A stretch of DNA of 64,000 nt from Atherix ibis. Lineage: Eukaryota > Arthropoda > Insecta > Diptera > Athericidae. Every line of letters starts with the position of its first letter. The stretch's first letter is position 1. The notes under the pieces were generated by a model. It was not told the origin of the DNA, did not search any database, and worked only from the letters and a program-made list of their open reading frames with translations. A program made the translations under genes and the position numbers. Below are positions 44,890 to 59,466 of this stretch, in pieces. The stretch lies in NCBI GenBank assembly GCA_958298945.1, contig OY282608.1:17213933-17277932 (forward strand). The letters run 5' to 3'.

Positions 44890-47610
44890 CAACAAACTAA
44901 GTAACCAAGAAGCCAACAAACCAACAAACCAACAAGCCAACAAGCCAACAAACCAACAAACCAACAAGCCAACAAACCAACAAACCAACAAACCAACAAG
45001 CCAACAAACCAACAAACCAACAAACCAACAAGCCAACAAACCAACAAACCAACAAACCAACAAGCCAACAAACCAACAAACCAACAAACCAACAAACCAA
45101 CAAACCAACAAACCAACAAACCAACAAGCCAACAAACCAACAACCCAAAAAACCAAGTAACCAAAAAGCCAACAACCTAACAAACCAACAAGCCAACAAG
45201 CCAACAAGCCAACAAACCAACAAACCAACAAAGCAACAAGCCAACAAGCCAACAAACCAACAAACCAACAAGCCAACAAACCAACAAACCAACAAGCCAA
45301 CAAGCCAACAAACCAAGAAACCAACAAACCAACAAGCCAACAAACCAACAAACCAAGAAGCCAACAAGGCAACAAACCAACAAACCAACAAGACAACAAA
45401 CCAACAAACCAACAAACCAACAAACCAACAAACCAATAAACCAACAAACCAACAAACCAACAAGCCAACAAGCCAACAAACCAACAAACCAACAAACCAA
45501 CAAGCCAACAAACCAACAAGCCAACAAACCAACAAACCAACAAACCAAGTAACCAAAAAGCCAACAAACTAACAAACCAATAAGCCAACAAGCCAACAAA
45601 CCAACAAACCAACAAAGCAACAAGCCAACAAGCCAACAAACCAATAAACCAACAAGCCAACAAACCAACAAACCAACAAGCCAACAAGCCAACAAACCAA
45701 CAAACCAATAAACTAAGTAACCAACAAGCCAACAAACCAACAAACTAACAAGCCAACAAACCAACAAACTAACAAACCAACAAGCCAACAAACCAACAAA
45801 CCAACAAGCCAACAAGCCAACAAACCAACAAACCAACAAACCAACAAGCCAACAAACCAACAAACCAACAAACCAACAAGCCAACAAACCAATAAACCAA
45901 TAAACCAACAAACCAACCAACGAACAAACCAACAAACCAACAAACCAACAAACCAACAAACCTACAAACCAACAAACCAACAAACAAATAAACCAACAAA
46001 CGAACAAACCAACAAACCAACAAACAAATAAACCAACAAACCAACAAACCAACAAACCAACAAACCAACAAACCAACAAACCAATTAACCAACAAACCAA
46101 CAAACGAACAAACCAACAAACCAACAAACCAACAAACCAACAAACCAACAAACCTACAAACCAACAAACCAACAAACAAATAAACCAAGAAACCAACAAA
46201 CCAACAAACCAACAAATTAAAAAACCAACAAACCAACAAGCCAACAAGCCAACAAACCAACAAACTAACAAACCAACAAGCCAACAAACCAAAAAACTAA
46301 CAAACTAACAAGCCAACAAACCAACAAACCAACAAGCCATCAAGCCAACAAACCAACAAACTAAGTAACCAAGAAGCCAACAAACCAACAAACCAACAAG
46401 CCAACAAGCCAACAAACCAACAAACCAACAAACCAACAAACCAACAAGCCAACAAACCAACAAACCAACAAACCAACAAGCCAACAAACCAACGAACCAA
46501 CAAACCAACAAACCAACAAACCAACAAGCCAACAAACCAACAACCCAAAAAACCAAGTAACCAAAAAGCCAACAAACTAACAAACCAACAAGCCAACAAG
46601 CCAACAAACCAACAAACCAACAAAGCAACAAGCCAACAAGCCAACAAGCCAACAAACCAACAAACCAACAAGCCAACAAACCAACAAACCAACAAGCCAA
46701 CAAGCCAACAAACCAAGAAACCAACAAACCAACAAGCCAACAAACCAACAAACCAAGAAGCCAACAAGGCAACAAACCAACAAACCAACAAGACAACAAA
46801 CCAACAAACCAACAAACCAACAAACCAACAAACCAATAAACCAACAAACCAACAAACCAACAAGCCAACAAGCCAACAAACCAACAAACCAACAAACCAA
46901 CAAGCCAACAAACCAACAAGCCAACAAACCAACAAACCAACAAACCAAGTAACCAAAAAGCCAACAAACTAACAAACCAACAAGCCAACAAGCCAACAAA
47001 CCAACAAACCAACAAAGCAACAAGCCAACAAGCCAACAAACCAACAAACCAACAAGCCAACAAACCAACAAACCAACAAGCCAACAAGCCAACAAACCAA
47101 CAAACCAATAAACTAAGTAACCAACAAGCCAACAAACCAACAAACTAACAAGCCAACAAACCAACAAACTAACAAACCAACAAGCCAACAAACCAACAAA
47201 CCAACAAGCCAACAAGCCAACAAACCAACAAACCAACAAACCAACAAGCCAACAAACCAACAAACCAACAAGCCAACAAACCAATAAACCAATAAACCAA
47301 CAAACCAACCAACGAACAAACCAACAAACCAACAAACCAACAAACCAACAAACCGACAAACCTACAAACCAACAAACCAACAAACAAATAAACCAACAAA
47401 CGAACAAACCAACAAACCAACAAACCAACAAACAAATAAACCAACAAACCAACAAACCAACAAACCAACAAACCAACAAACCAACAAACCAATTAACCAA
47501 CAAACCAACAAACGAACAAACCAACAAACCAACAAACCAACAAACCAACAAACCAACAAACATACAAACCAACAAACCAACAAACAAATAAACCAAGAAA
47601 CCAACAAACC
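44890..47610. repeat. 1,400-bp tandem duplication
   Basis: The cccaaaaa landmark is at 45141 and 46541, exactly 1,400 bp (175 units). The accaataa, actaagta junction near 45,709 recurs near 47,109 at the same offset. The ccaaccaacg landmark is 1,392 bp apart (45913 and 47305), showing the loss of one unit. Both copies contain ggcaacaa and gacaacaa next to accaagaa. A third, longer copy starts at about 49,767. Confidence 0.85.
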
Positions 47611-50600
47611 AACAAATTAAAAAACCAACAAACCAACAAGCCAACAAGCCAACAAACCATCAAACTAACAAACCAACAAGCCAACAAACCAACAAACCAA
47701 CAAGCCAACAACCCAACAAACCAACAAACTAAGTAACCAAGAAGCCAACAAACTAATAAACCAACAAGCGAACAAGCCAACAAACCAACAAACCAACAAG
47801 CCAACAAACCAACAAACCAACAAACCAACAAGCCAACAAACCAACAAACCAACAAACCAATAAACCAACAAGCCAACAAACCAACAAACCAACAAATCAA
47901 CAAGCCAACAAACCAAGAAACCAACAAACCAACATGCCAACAAACCAACAAACCACCAAGCCAACAAACCAACAAACCAACAAACCAACAAACCAACAAA
48001 CCAACAAGCCAACAAACCAACAAACCAACAAACCAACAAACCAACAAGCCAACAAACCAACAAACCAACAAACCAACAAGCTAACAAACCAACAATCCAA
48101 CAAACCAACACGCCAACAAACCAACAAATCAACAAATCAACAAACCAACAAACCAAGAAACCAATAAACCAACAAACCAACAAACCAAAGAACCAAAAAA
48201 CCAACAAACCATCAAACGAACAAACCAACAATCCAACAAACCAACAAACCAACAAACCAACAAACCAACAAACCAACAAACCAAAAAACCAACAAACCAA
48301 CAAACAAACAAACCAACAAGCCAACAAACCAAGAAACCAACAAATCAACAAACCAACAAACCAAGAAACCAACAAACTAACAAACCAACAAACCAAAGAA
48401 CCAACAAACCAACAAACCATCAAACGAACAAACCAACAATCCAACAAACCAACAAACCAACAAACGAACAAACCAACAATCCAACAAACCAACAAACCAA
48501 CAAACCAACAAACCAACAAACCAACAAACCAACAAACCCACAAACCTACAAACCAACAAACCAAAAAACCAACAAACCAACAAGCCAACAAGCCAAGAAA
48601 CCAACAAACTAACAAACCAACAAGCCAACAAACCAACAAACCAACAAGCCAACAAGCCAACAAACCAACAAACCAACAAACCAAAAAACCAACAAACCAA
48701 CAAACCATCAAACGAACAAAGCAACAAGCCAACAAGCCAACAAACTAACAAACCAACAAGCCAACAAACCAACAAACCAACAAGCCAACAATCCAACAAA
48801 CCAACAAACTAACATACCAACAAGCCAACAAACCAACAAACCAACAAGCCAACAAACCAACAAACCAACAAACCAACAAACCAACAAGCCAACAAACCGA
48901 CAAACCAACAAACCAACAAGCCAACAAACCAACAAGCCAACAAACCAACAAACCAACAAACCAAGTAACCAAAAAGCCAACAAACTAACAAACCAACAAG
49001 CCAACAAGGCAACAATCCAACAAACCAACAAACGAACAAACCAACAAGCCAACAAACCAACAAACCACCAAGCCAACAAACCAACAAACCAACAAACCAA
49101 CAAACCAACAAACCAACAAGCCAACAAACCAACAAACCAACAAACCAACAAGCCAACAAACCAACAAACCAACAAACCAACAAGCCAACAAACCAACAAT
49201 CCAACAAACCAACATGCCAACAAACCAACAAATCAACAAATCAACAAACCAACAAACCAAGAAACCAATAAACCAACAAACCAACAAACCAAAGAACCAA
49301 AAAACCAACAAACCATCAAACGAACAAACCAACAATCCAACAAACCAACAAACCAACAAACCAACAAACCAACAAACCAACAAACTAAAAAACCAACAAA
49401 CCAACAAACCAACAAGCCAACAAACCAACAAACTAACAAACCAACAAGCCAACAAACCAACAAACCAACAAACCAACAAGCCAACAAACCAAAAAAAACA
49501 AACAAACCAACAAACCATCAAACGAACAAAGCAACAAGCCAACAAGCCAACAAACCAACAAACCAACAAGCCAACAAACCAACAAACCAACAAGCCAACA
49601 ATCCAACAAACCAACAAACCAACAAGCCAACAAACCTACAAACCAACAAACCAACAAACCAACAAGCCAACAAGCCAACAAACCAACAAACCAACAAACC
49701 AACAAGCCAACAAACCAACAAACCAACAAACCAACAAACCAACAAACCAACAAGCCAACAAACCAACAACCCAAAAAACCAAGTAACCAAAAAGCCAACA
49801 AACTAACAAACCAACAAGCCAACAAGCCAACAAACCAACAAACCAACAAAGCAACAAGCCAACAAGCCAACAAATCAACAAACCAACAAACCAACAAGCC
49901 AACAAACCAACAAACCAACAAGCCAACAAGCCAACAAACCAAGAAACCAACAAACCAACAAGCCAACAAACCAACAAACCAAGAAGCCAACAAGGCAACA
50001 AACCAACAAACCAACAAGACAACAAACCAACAAACCAACAAACCAACAAACCAACAAACCAACAAACCAATAAACCAACAAACCAACAAACCAACAAGCC
50101 AACAAGCCAACAAACCAACAAACCAACAAACCAACAAGCCAACAAACCAACAAGCCAACAAACCAACAAACCAACAAACCAAGTAACCAAAAAGCCAACA
50201 AACTAACAAACCAACAAGCCAACAAGCCAACAAACCAACAAACCAACAAAGCAACAAGCCAACAAGCCAACAAACCAACAAACCAACAAGCCAACAAACC
50301 AACAAACCAACAAGCCAACAAGCCAACAAACCAACAAACCAATAAACTAAGTAACCAACAAGCCAACAAACCAACAAACTAACAAGCCAACAAACCAACA
50401 AACTAACAAACCAACAAGCCAACAAACCAACAAACCAACAAGCCAACAAGCTAACAAACCAACAAACCAACAAACCAACAAGCCAACAAACCAACAAACC
50501 AACAAGCCAACAAACCAATAAACCAATAAACCAACAAACCAACCAACGAACAAACCAACAAACCAACAAACCAACAAACCAACAAACCAACAAACCTACA

Positions 50601-52940
50601 AACCAACAAACCAACAAACAAATAAACCAACAAACGAACAAACCAACAAACCAACAAACCAACAAACAAATAAACCAACAAACCAACAAACCAACAAACC
50701 AACAAACCAACAAACCAACAAACCAATTAACCAACAAACCAACAAACGAACAAACCAACAAACCAACAAACCAACAAACCAACAAACCAACAAACATACA
50801 AACCAACAAACCAACAAACAAATAAACCAAGAAACCAACAAACCAACAAATTAAAAAACCAACAAACCAACAAGCCAACAAGCCAACAAACCATCAAACT
50901 AACAAACCAACAAGCCAACAAACCAACAAACCAACAAGCCAACAACCCAACAAACCAACAAACTAAGTAACCAAGAAGCCAACAAACTAACAAACCAACA
51001 AGCGAACAAGCCAACAAACCAACAAACCAACAAGCCAACAAACCAACAAACCAACAAACCAACAAGCCAACAAACCAACAAACCAACAAACCAATAAACC
51101 AACAAGCCAACAAACCAACAAACCAACAAACCAACAAGCCAACAAACCAAGAAACCAACAAACCAACATGCCAACAAACCAACAAACCACCAAGCCAACA
51201 AACCAACAAACCAACAAACCAACAAACCAACAAACCAACAAGCCAACAAACCAACAAACCAACAAACCAACAAACCAACAAGCCAACAAACCAACAAACC
51301 AACAAACCAACAAGCCAACAAACCAACAATCCAACAAACCAACATGCCAACAAACCAACAAATCAACAAATCAACAAACCAACAAACCAAGAAACCAATA
51401 AACCAACAAACCAACAAACCAAAGAACCAAAAAACCAACAAACCATCAAACGAACAAACCAACAATCCAACAAACCAACAACCCAACAAACCAACAAACC
51501 AACAAACCAACAAACCAAAAAACCAACAAACCAACAAACCAACAAACCAACAAGCCAACAAACCAAGAAACCAACAAATCAACAAACCAACAAACCAAGA
51601 AACCAACAAACTAACAAACCAACAAACCAAAGAACCAACAAACCAACAAACCATCAAACGAACAAACCAACAATCCAACAAACCAACAAACCAACAAACC
51701 AACAAACCAACAAACCAACAAACCAACAAACCCACAAACCGACAAACCAACAAACCAAAAAACCAACAAACCAACAAGCCAACCAGCCAAGAAACCAACA
51801 AACTAACAAACCAACAAGCCAACAAACCAACAAACCAACAAACCAAAAAACCAACAAACCAACAAACCATCAAACGAACAAAGCAACAAGCCAACATGCC
51901 AACAAACTAACAAACCAACAAGCCAACAAACCAACAAACCAACAAGCCAACAATCCAACAAACCAACAAACTAACATACCAACAAGCCAACAAACCAACA
52001 AACCAACAAGCCAACAAACCAACAAACCAACAAACCAACAAACCAACAAGCCAACAAACCGACAAACCAACAAACCAACAAGCCAACAAACCAACAAGCC
52101 AACAAACCAACAAACCAACAAACCAAGTAACCAAAAAGCCAACAAACTAACAAACCAACAAGCCAACAAGGCAACAATCCAACAAACCAACAAACGAACA
52201 AACCAACAAGCCAACAAACCAACAAACCACCAAGCCAACAAACCAACAAACCAACAAACCAACAAACCAACAAACCAACAAGCCAACAAACCAACAAACC
52301 AACAAACCAACAAACCAACAAACCAACAAACCAACAAACCAACAAACCAACAAACCAACAAGCCAACAAACCAACAATCCAACAAACCAACATGCCAACA
52401 AACCAACAAATCAACAAATCAACAAACCAACAAACCAAGAAACCAATAAACCAACAAACCAACAAACCAAAGCACCAAAAAACCAACAAACCATCAAACG
52501 AACAAACCAACAATCCAACAAACCAACAAACCAACAAACCAACAAACCAACAAACCAACAAACCAAAAAACCAACAAACCAGCAAACCAACAAGCCAACA
52601 AACCAACAAACTAACAAACCAACAAGCCAACAAACCAACAAACCAACAAACCAACAAGCCAACAAACCAAAAAAACAAACAAACCAACAAACCATCAAAC
52701 GAACAAAGCAACAAGCCAACAAGCCAACAAACCAACAAACCAACAAGCCAACAAACCAACAAACCAACAAGCCAACAATCCAACAAACCAACAAACCAAC
52801 AAGCCAACAAACCTACAAACCAACAAACCAACAAACCAACAAGCCAACAAGCCAACAAACCAACAAACCAACAAACCAACAAGCCAACAAACCAACAAAC
52901 CAACAAACCAACAAACCAAGTAACCAAAAAGCCAACAAAC
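46540..52940. repeat. Tandem duplication of about 3.2 kb, the largest well-conserved block pair
   Basis: Landmarks in the first copy recur at an offset of 3,234 bp over a long stretch: ccaaccaacg 47305 and 50539, and the ATG junction before accaccaa 47934 and 51168. Offset is 3,226 at the left (cccaaaaa 46541 and 49767) and 3,178 at the right (module B 49214 and 52392; A-run 49488 and 52666). All are multiples of 8 plus 2, matching the two-base insertion at 49,488. The steps of 8 and 56 bp are whole-unit changes. Rare pieces such as gcgaacaa, accaccaa, accgacaa and catacc are shared. Confidence 0.86.
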
Positions 52941-55900
52941 TAACAAACCAACCAGCCAACAAGCCAACAAACCAACAAACCAGCAAAGCAACAAGCCAAC
53001 AAGCCAACAAACCAACAAACCAACAAGCCAATAAACCAACAAACCAACAAGCCAACAAGCCAACAAACCAACAAACCAACAAACCAATAAACTAAGTAAC
53101 CAACAAGCCAACAAACCAACAAACCAACAAGCCAACAAACCAACAAACTAACAAACCAACAAGCCAACAAACCAACAAACGAACAAGCCAACAAGCCAAC
53201 AAACCAACAAACCAACAAACCAACAAGCCAACTAACCAACCAACCAACAAGCCAACAAACCAATAAACCAACAAACCAACAAACGAACAAACCAACAAAC
53301 CAACAAACCAACAAACCAACAAACCAACAAACCTACAAACCAACAAACCAACATACAAATAAACCAACAAACCAACAAACCCACAAACAAATAAACCAAC
53401 AAACCAACAAACCAACAAACCAACAAACCAACAAACCAACAAACCAATTAACCAACAAACCAACAAACCAACAAACCAACAAACCAACAAACCAACAAAC
53501 CAACAAACCAACAAACCAACAAACCTACAAACCAACAAACCAACAAACAAATAAACCAACAAACCAACAAACCAACAAACCAACAAATTAAAAAACCAAC
53601 AAACCAACAAGCCAACAAGCCAACAAACCAACAAACTAACAAACCAACAAGCTAACAAACCAACAAACCAACAAGCCAACAAGCCAACAAACCAACAAAC
53701 TAAGTAACCAAGAAGCCAACAAACCAACAAACCAACAAGCCAACAAGCCAACAAACCAACAAACCAACAAGCCAACAAACCAACAAACCAACAAACCAAC
53801 AAGCCAACAAACCAACAAACCAACAAACCAACAAACCAACAAGCCAACAAACCAACAAACCAACAAACCAACAAGCCAACAAACCAACAAACCAACAAAC
53901 CAACAAACCAACATGCCAACAAACCAACAAATCAACAAATCAACAAACCAACAAACCAACAAACCAACAAACCAAAGAACCAACAAACCAACAAACCATC
54001 AAACGAACAAACCAACAATCCAACAAACCAACAAACCAACAAACCAACAAACCAACAAACCAACAAACCAACAAACCAACAAACCAAAAAACCAACAAAC
54101 CAACAAACCAACAAACCAACAAACCAACAAACCAACAAACCAACGAGCCAACAAGCCAACAAACCAACAAACCAACAAACCAACAAGCCAACAAACCAAC
54201 AAACCAACAAGCCAACAATCCAACAAACCAACAAACCAACAAACCAAAAAACCAACAAACCAACAAACCATGAAACGAACAAAGCAACGAGCCAACAAGC
54301 CAACAAACCAACAAACCAACAAGCCAAAAAACCAACAAACCAACAAGCCAACAATCCAACAAACCAACAAACCAACAAACCAACAAGCCAACAAACCAAC
54401 AAACCAACAAACCAACAAACCAACAAGCCAACAAACCAACAAACCAACAAACCAACAAACCAACAAGCCAACAAACCAACAAACCAACAAACTAACAAGC
54501 CAACAAACCAACAAACCAACAAACCAACAAACCAACAAACAAACAAACCAACAAACCAACAAACCAACGAGCCAACAAGCCAACAAACCAACAAACCAAC
54601 AAGCCAACAAACCAACAAACCAACAAGCCAACAATCCAACAAACCAACAAACCAACAAACCAACAAGCCAACAAACCAACAAACCAACCAGCCAACAAAC
54701 CAACAAACCAACAAACCAACCAACCAACAAACCAACAAGCCAACAAGCCAACAAACCAACAAACCAACAAGCCAACAAACCAAAAAACCAACAAGCTAAC
54801 AAACCAACAAACCAACAAACCAACAAACCAACAAACCAACAAGCCAACAAGCCAACAAACCAACAAACCAACAAACCAAGTAACCAAAAAGCCAACAAAC
54901 TAACAAACTAACAAACCAACAAGCCAACAAGCCAACAAACCAACAAACCAACAAAGCAACAAGCCAACAAGCCAACAAGTTAACAAGCCAACAAACCAAC
55001 AAACCAACAAACCAAGTAACCAAAAAGCCAACAAACTAACAAACCAACAAGTCAACAAGCCAACAAACCAACAAACCAGCAAAGCAACAAGCCAACAAGC
55101 CAACAAACCAACAAACCAACAAGCCAATAAACCAACAAACCGACAAGCCAACAAGCCAACAAACCAACAAACCAACAAACCAATAAACTAAGTAACCAAC
55201 AAGCCAACAAACCAACAAACCAACAAGCCAACAAACCAACAAACCAACAAACCAACAAACCAACAAGCCAACAAACCAACCAACCAACAAGCCAACAAAC
55301 CAACAAACCAACAAGCCAACAAACCAACAACCCAACAAACCAACAAGCCAACAAACCAACAAACCAACAAACCAACAAACCAACAAGCCAACAAACCAAC
55401 AAACCAACAAACCAACAACCCAACAAACCAACAAACCAACAAACCAACAAACCAACATGACAACAAACCAACAAATCAACAAATCAACAAACCAACAAAC
55501 CAAGAAACCAACAAACCAACAAACCAACAAACCAAAGAACCAACAAACCAACAAACCATCAAACGAACAAACCAACAATCCAACAAACCAACAAACCAAC
55601 AAACCAACAAGCCAACAAACCAACAAACCAAAAAACCAACAAACCAACAAGCCAACAAGCCAACAAACCAACAAACTAACAAGCCAACAAACCAACAAAC
55701 CAACAAGCCAACAAGCCAACAAACCAACTAACCAACAAGCCAACAAATCAACAAACCAACAAACCAACAAGCCAACAAGCCAACAAGCCAACAAACCAAC
55801 AAGCCAACAAACCAACAAACCAACAAACCAACAAACCAACAAACCAACAAACCAACAAACCAACAAGCCAACAAGCCAACAAACCAACAAACCAACAAAC

Positions 55901-55969
55901 CAACAAACCAACAAACCAACAAGCCAACAAACCAACAAACCAACAAACCAACAAACTAACAAACCAACA

Positions 55970-57040
55970 AACCAAGTAACCAAAAAGCCAATAAACTAAC
56001 AACCCAACAAGCCAACAAGCCAACAAACCAACAAACCAACAAAGCAACAAGCCAACAAGCCAACAAACCAACAAATAGAACAAGCCAACAAACCAACAAA
56101 CCAACAAGCCAATAAGCCAACAAGCCAACAAGCCAACAAACCAACAAGCCAACAAGCCAACAAGCCAACAAACCAACAAGCCAACAAGCCAACAAGCCAA
56201 CAAACCAACAAGCCAACAAGCCAACAAACCAACAAACCAACAAACCAACAAGCCAACAAGCCAATAAACCAACAAACCAACAAACGAACAATCCAACAAG
56301 CCAACAAACCAACAAACCAACAAACCAACAAACCAACAAACCAACAAACCAACAAGCCAACAAACCAACAAACCAACAAACCAACAAACCAACAAACCAA
56401 CAAGCCAACAAGCCAACAAACCAACAAACCAACAAACCAACAAACCAACAAACCAACAAGCCAACAAACCAACAAACCAACAAACTAACAAACCAACAAA
56501 CCAAGTAACCAAAAAGCCAATAAACTAACAATCCAACAAGCCAACAAGCCAACAAACCAACAAACCAACAAAGCAACAAGCCAACAAGCCAACAAACCAA
56601 CAAATAGAACAAGCCAACAAACCAACAAACCAACAAGTCAACAAGCCAACAAGCCAACAAGCCAACAAACCAACAAGCCAACAAGCCAACAAGCCAACAA
56701 ACCAACAAGCCAACAAGCCAACAAGCCAACAAACCAACAAGCCAACCAGCCAACAAACCAACAAACCAACAAACCAACAAGCCAACAAGCCAATAAACCA
56801 ACAAACCAACAAACCAACAAACGAACAAGCCAACAAGCCAACAAACCAACAAACCAACAAACCAACAAACCAACAAACCAACAAACCAACAAGCCAACAA
56901 ACCAACAAACCAACAAACCAAGTAGCCAAAAAGCCAACAAACCAACAAACCAACAAGCCAACAAGCCAACAAACCAACAAACCAACAAACCAACAAGCCA
57001 ACAAACCAACAAACCAACAAGCCAACAAACCAACAAACCA
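55970..57040. repeat. 529-bp tandem duplication carrying the 9-nt unit atagaacaa
   Basis: The 9-nt unit atagaacaa lies at about 56075 and 56604, 529 bp apart (66 units plus the extra base). Both are preceded by module A, gccaataa and agcaacaa, and followed by an unusually G-rich run of gccaacaa units (near 56,100-56,220 and 56,630-56,750). A third copy of the 9-nt unit with the same context is at about 60707. Confidence 0.86.
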
Positions 57041-57689
57041 ACAAACCAACAAACCAATAAACCAACAAACCAAGAAACCAAAAAGCCAACAAACTAACAA
57101 ACCAACAAGTGAACAAGCCAACAAACTAACAAACCAACAAAGCAACAAGCCAACAAGCCAACAAACCAACAAACCAACAAGCCAACAAACCAACAAACAA
57201 ACAAGCTAACAAGCCAACCAACCAACAAACCAACAAACCAACAAGCCAACAAACCAACAAACCAAAAAACCAACAAACCAACAAACCGACAAGCAAACAA
57301 GCCAAAAAACCGACAAACCAACAAGCCAACAAACCAACAAACTAAGTAACTAACGAACCAACAAACCAATAAGCCAACAAGCCAACAAACCAACAAACCA
57401 ACAAACCAACAGACCAACAAACCAACAAGCCAACAAGCTAACAAACCAACAAACCAACAAGCCAACAAACCAACAAACCAACAAACTAAGTAACCAACAA
57501 GCGAACAAACCAACAAACCAACAAGCCAACAAGCCAACAAGCCAACAAACCAACAAACCAACAAACCAACAAACCAACAAACCAACAAACCAACAAACCA
57601 AAAAAACAACAAACCAACAAACCAACAAACCAACAAACCAACGAACCAACAAGCCAACAAACCAACAAACCAACAAACCAACAAACCAA

Positions 57690-58050
57690 CAAGCCAACAA
57701 ACCAACACGCCAACAAACCAACAAACCAACAAACCAAGTAACCAAAAAGCCAACAAACTAACAAACCAATAAGCCAAAAAGCCAACAAACCAACAAACCA
57801 ACAAACCAACGAACCAACAAGCCAACAAACCAACAAACCAACAAACCAACAAACCAACAAGCCAACAAACCAACACGCCAACAAACCAACAAACCAACAA
57901 ACCAAGTAACCAAAAAGCCAACAAACTAACAAACCAATAAGCCAAAAAGCCAACAAACCAACAAACCAACAAAGCAACAAGCCAACAAGCCAACAAACCA
58001 ACGAACCAACAAGCCAACAAACCAACAAACCAACAAGCCAACAAGCCAAC
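57690..58050. repeat. 168-bp tandem duplication with cacgcc junction
   Basis: The cacgcc junction is at 57706 and 57874, and accaataa before gccaaaaa is at 57765 and 57933, both 168 bp (21 units) apart. The copies share accaacga, accaagta and actaacaa. After the second copy, agcaacaa follows as in ordinary module A; the first copy lacks it. Confidence 0.84.
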
Positions 58051-59454
58051 AAACCAACAAACCAACAAACCAATAAACCAACAAACCAACAAACCAACAA
58101 GCCAACAAACCAACAAACCAACAAGCCAACAAACCAACAAGCCAACAAACCAACAAACCAACAAACCAAAAAAACCAACAAACTAACAAACCAACAAACC
58201 AACAAACCAACAAACGAACAAGCCAACAAGCCAACAAACCAACAAATTAACAAACCAACAAGCTAACAAACCAACAAACGAACACGCCAACAAGCCAACA
58301 AACCAACAAACAAACAAATCAACAAACCAACAAACGAACAAGCCAACAAGCCAACAAACCAACAAACCAACAAACCAACAAACCAACAAACCAACAAGCC
58401 AACAAACCAACAAACCAAGTAACCAAAAAGCCAACAAACCAACAAACCAACAAGCCAACAAGCCAACAAACCAACAAACCAACAAACCAACAAGCCAACA
58501 AACCAACAAACCAACAAGCCAACAAACCAACAAACCAACAAACCAACAAACCAATAAACCAAAAAACCAAGTAACCAAAAAGCCAACAAACTAACAAACC
58601 AACAAGTGAACAAGCCAAGAAACCAACAAACCAACAAAGCAACAAGCCAACAAGCCAACAAACCAACAAACCAACAAGCCAACAAACCAACAAACCAAAA
58701 AACCAACAAACCAACAAACCAACAAGCAAACAAGCCAAAAAACCGACAAACCAACAAGCCAACAAACCAACAAACTAAGTAACTAACGAGCCAAAAAACC
58801 AACAAGCCAACAAGCCAACAAACCAACAAACCAACAAACCAACAAACCAACAAACCAACAAACCAATAAACCAAAAAACCAACAAACCAACAAACCAACA
58901 AACCAACAAACCAACAAACCAACAAACCAACAAGCCAACAAACAAACAAACCAACAAACAAAGAAGCCAACAAACTAACAAGCCAACAAACCAACAAACC
59001 AAATAACCAAAAAGGCAACAAACTAACAAACCAACAAGCCAACAAGCCAACAAACCAACAAACCAACAAAGCAACAAGCCAACAAGCCAACAAACCAACA
59101 AACCAACAAGCCAACAAACCAACAAACCAACAAACCAACAAACCAACAAACCAACAAACCAACAAACCAACAAACCAACAAACCAACAAACCAACAAGCC
59201 AACAAACCAACAAACCAAAAAACCAACAAACCAACAAACCAACAAGCCAACAAGCTAACAAACCAACAAACCAACAAGCCAACAAATCAACAAACCAACA
59301 AACTACGTAACCAACAAGCCAACAAACCAACAAACCAACAAGCCAACAAGCCAACAAACCAACAAACCAACAAACCAACAAACCAACAAACCAACAAACC
59401 AACAAACCAACAAACCAAAAAAACCAACAAACCAACAAACCAACAAACCAACAA

Positions 59455-59466
59455 ACCAACCAACAA
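59455..59466. other. 12-nt unit accaaccaacaa: largest register jump
   Basis: Here an accaa is joined directly to ccaacaa, giving 12 nt between unit starts (59455 and 59467). It is the only half-unit junction seen and moves the register by 4. It sits 32 nt downstream of a 9-nt unit at 59414. It could be a crossover or end-joining scar, or a 4-nt loss from two units. The similar-looking accaacca before acgaacaa (for example 37345) is a substitution and keeps register. Confidence 0.8.

Larger units (their letters stand above)
8341..53560. repeat. Module D: accaatta ... acgaacaa ... acctacaa ... acaaataa
   Basis: An accaatta unit is followed within three units by acgaacaa. After five to eight standard units comes acctacaa, and two units later acaaataa. 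Clear copies are near 19,465-19,565, 26,570-26,695, 33,966-34,085, 35,402-35,515, 38,880-39,000, 42,305-42,405, 44,648-44,750, 46,083-46,175, 47,490-47,590, 50,724-50,820 and 53,448-53,550. Early partial forms (accaatta with acgaacaa but no acctacaa) are near 8,347 and 10,090. The stretch between acgaacaa and acctacaa is almost pure accaacaa with no gccaacaa, which makes these the most homogeneous parts of the array. Copy number is highest between 32 and 54 kb. Confidence 0.8.
10423..55600. repeat. Module B: the catgcc ... atcaacaa, atcaacaa ... accaagaa ... accatcaa, acgaacaa block, about 21 copies
   Basis: Each copy opens with accaacat then gccaacaa, one accaacaa, and two atcaacaa units. 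Most copies then have accaagaa, accaaaga, accatcaa and acgaacaa a few units apart. The opening ATG triplet lies at 10424, 14008, 19839, 20304, 22151, 22542, 24437, 27069, 34503, 35815, 39302, 41326, 42750, 43582, 49214, 51344, 52392, 53913 and 55457. Mutated openings are at about 33256 (gtg) and 48110 (acg). Spacing is a multiple of 8 once the intervening indels are allowed for (3584, 832, 4528, 1104, 1048, 1544; 2130 and 1521 span a +2 and a +1 indel). The module is absent from 1-10.4 kb and from 55.6-64 kb, so it marks the central part of the window. Confidence 0.88.
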
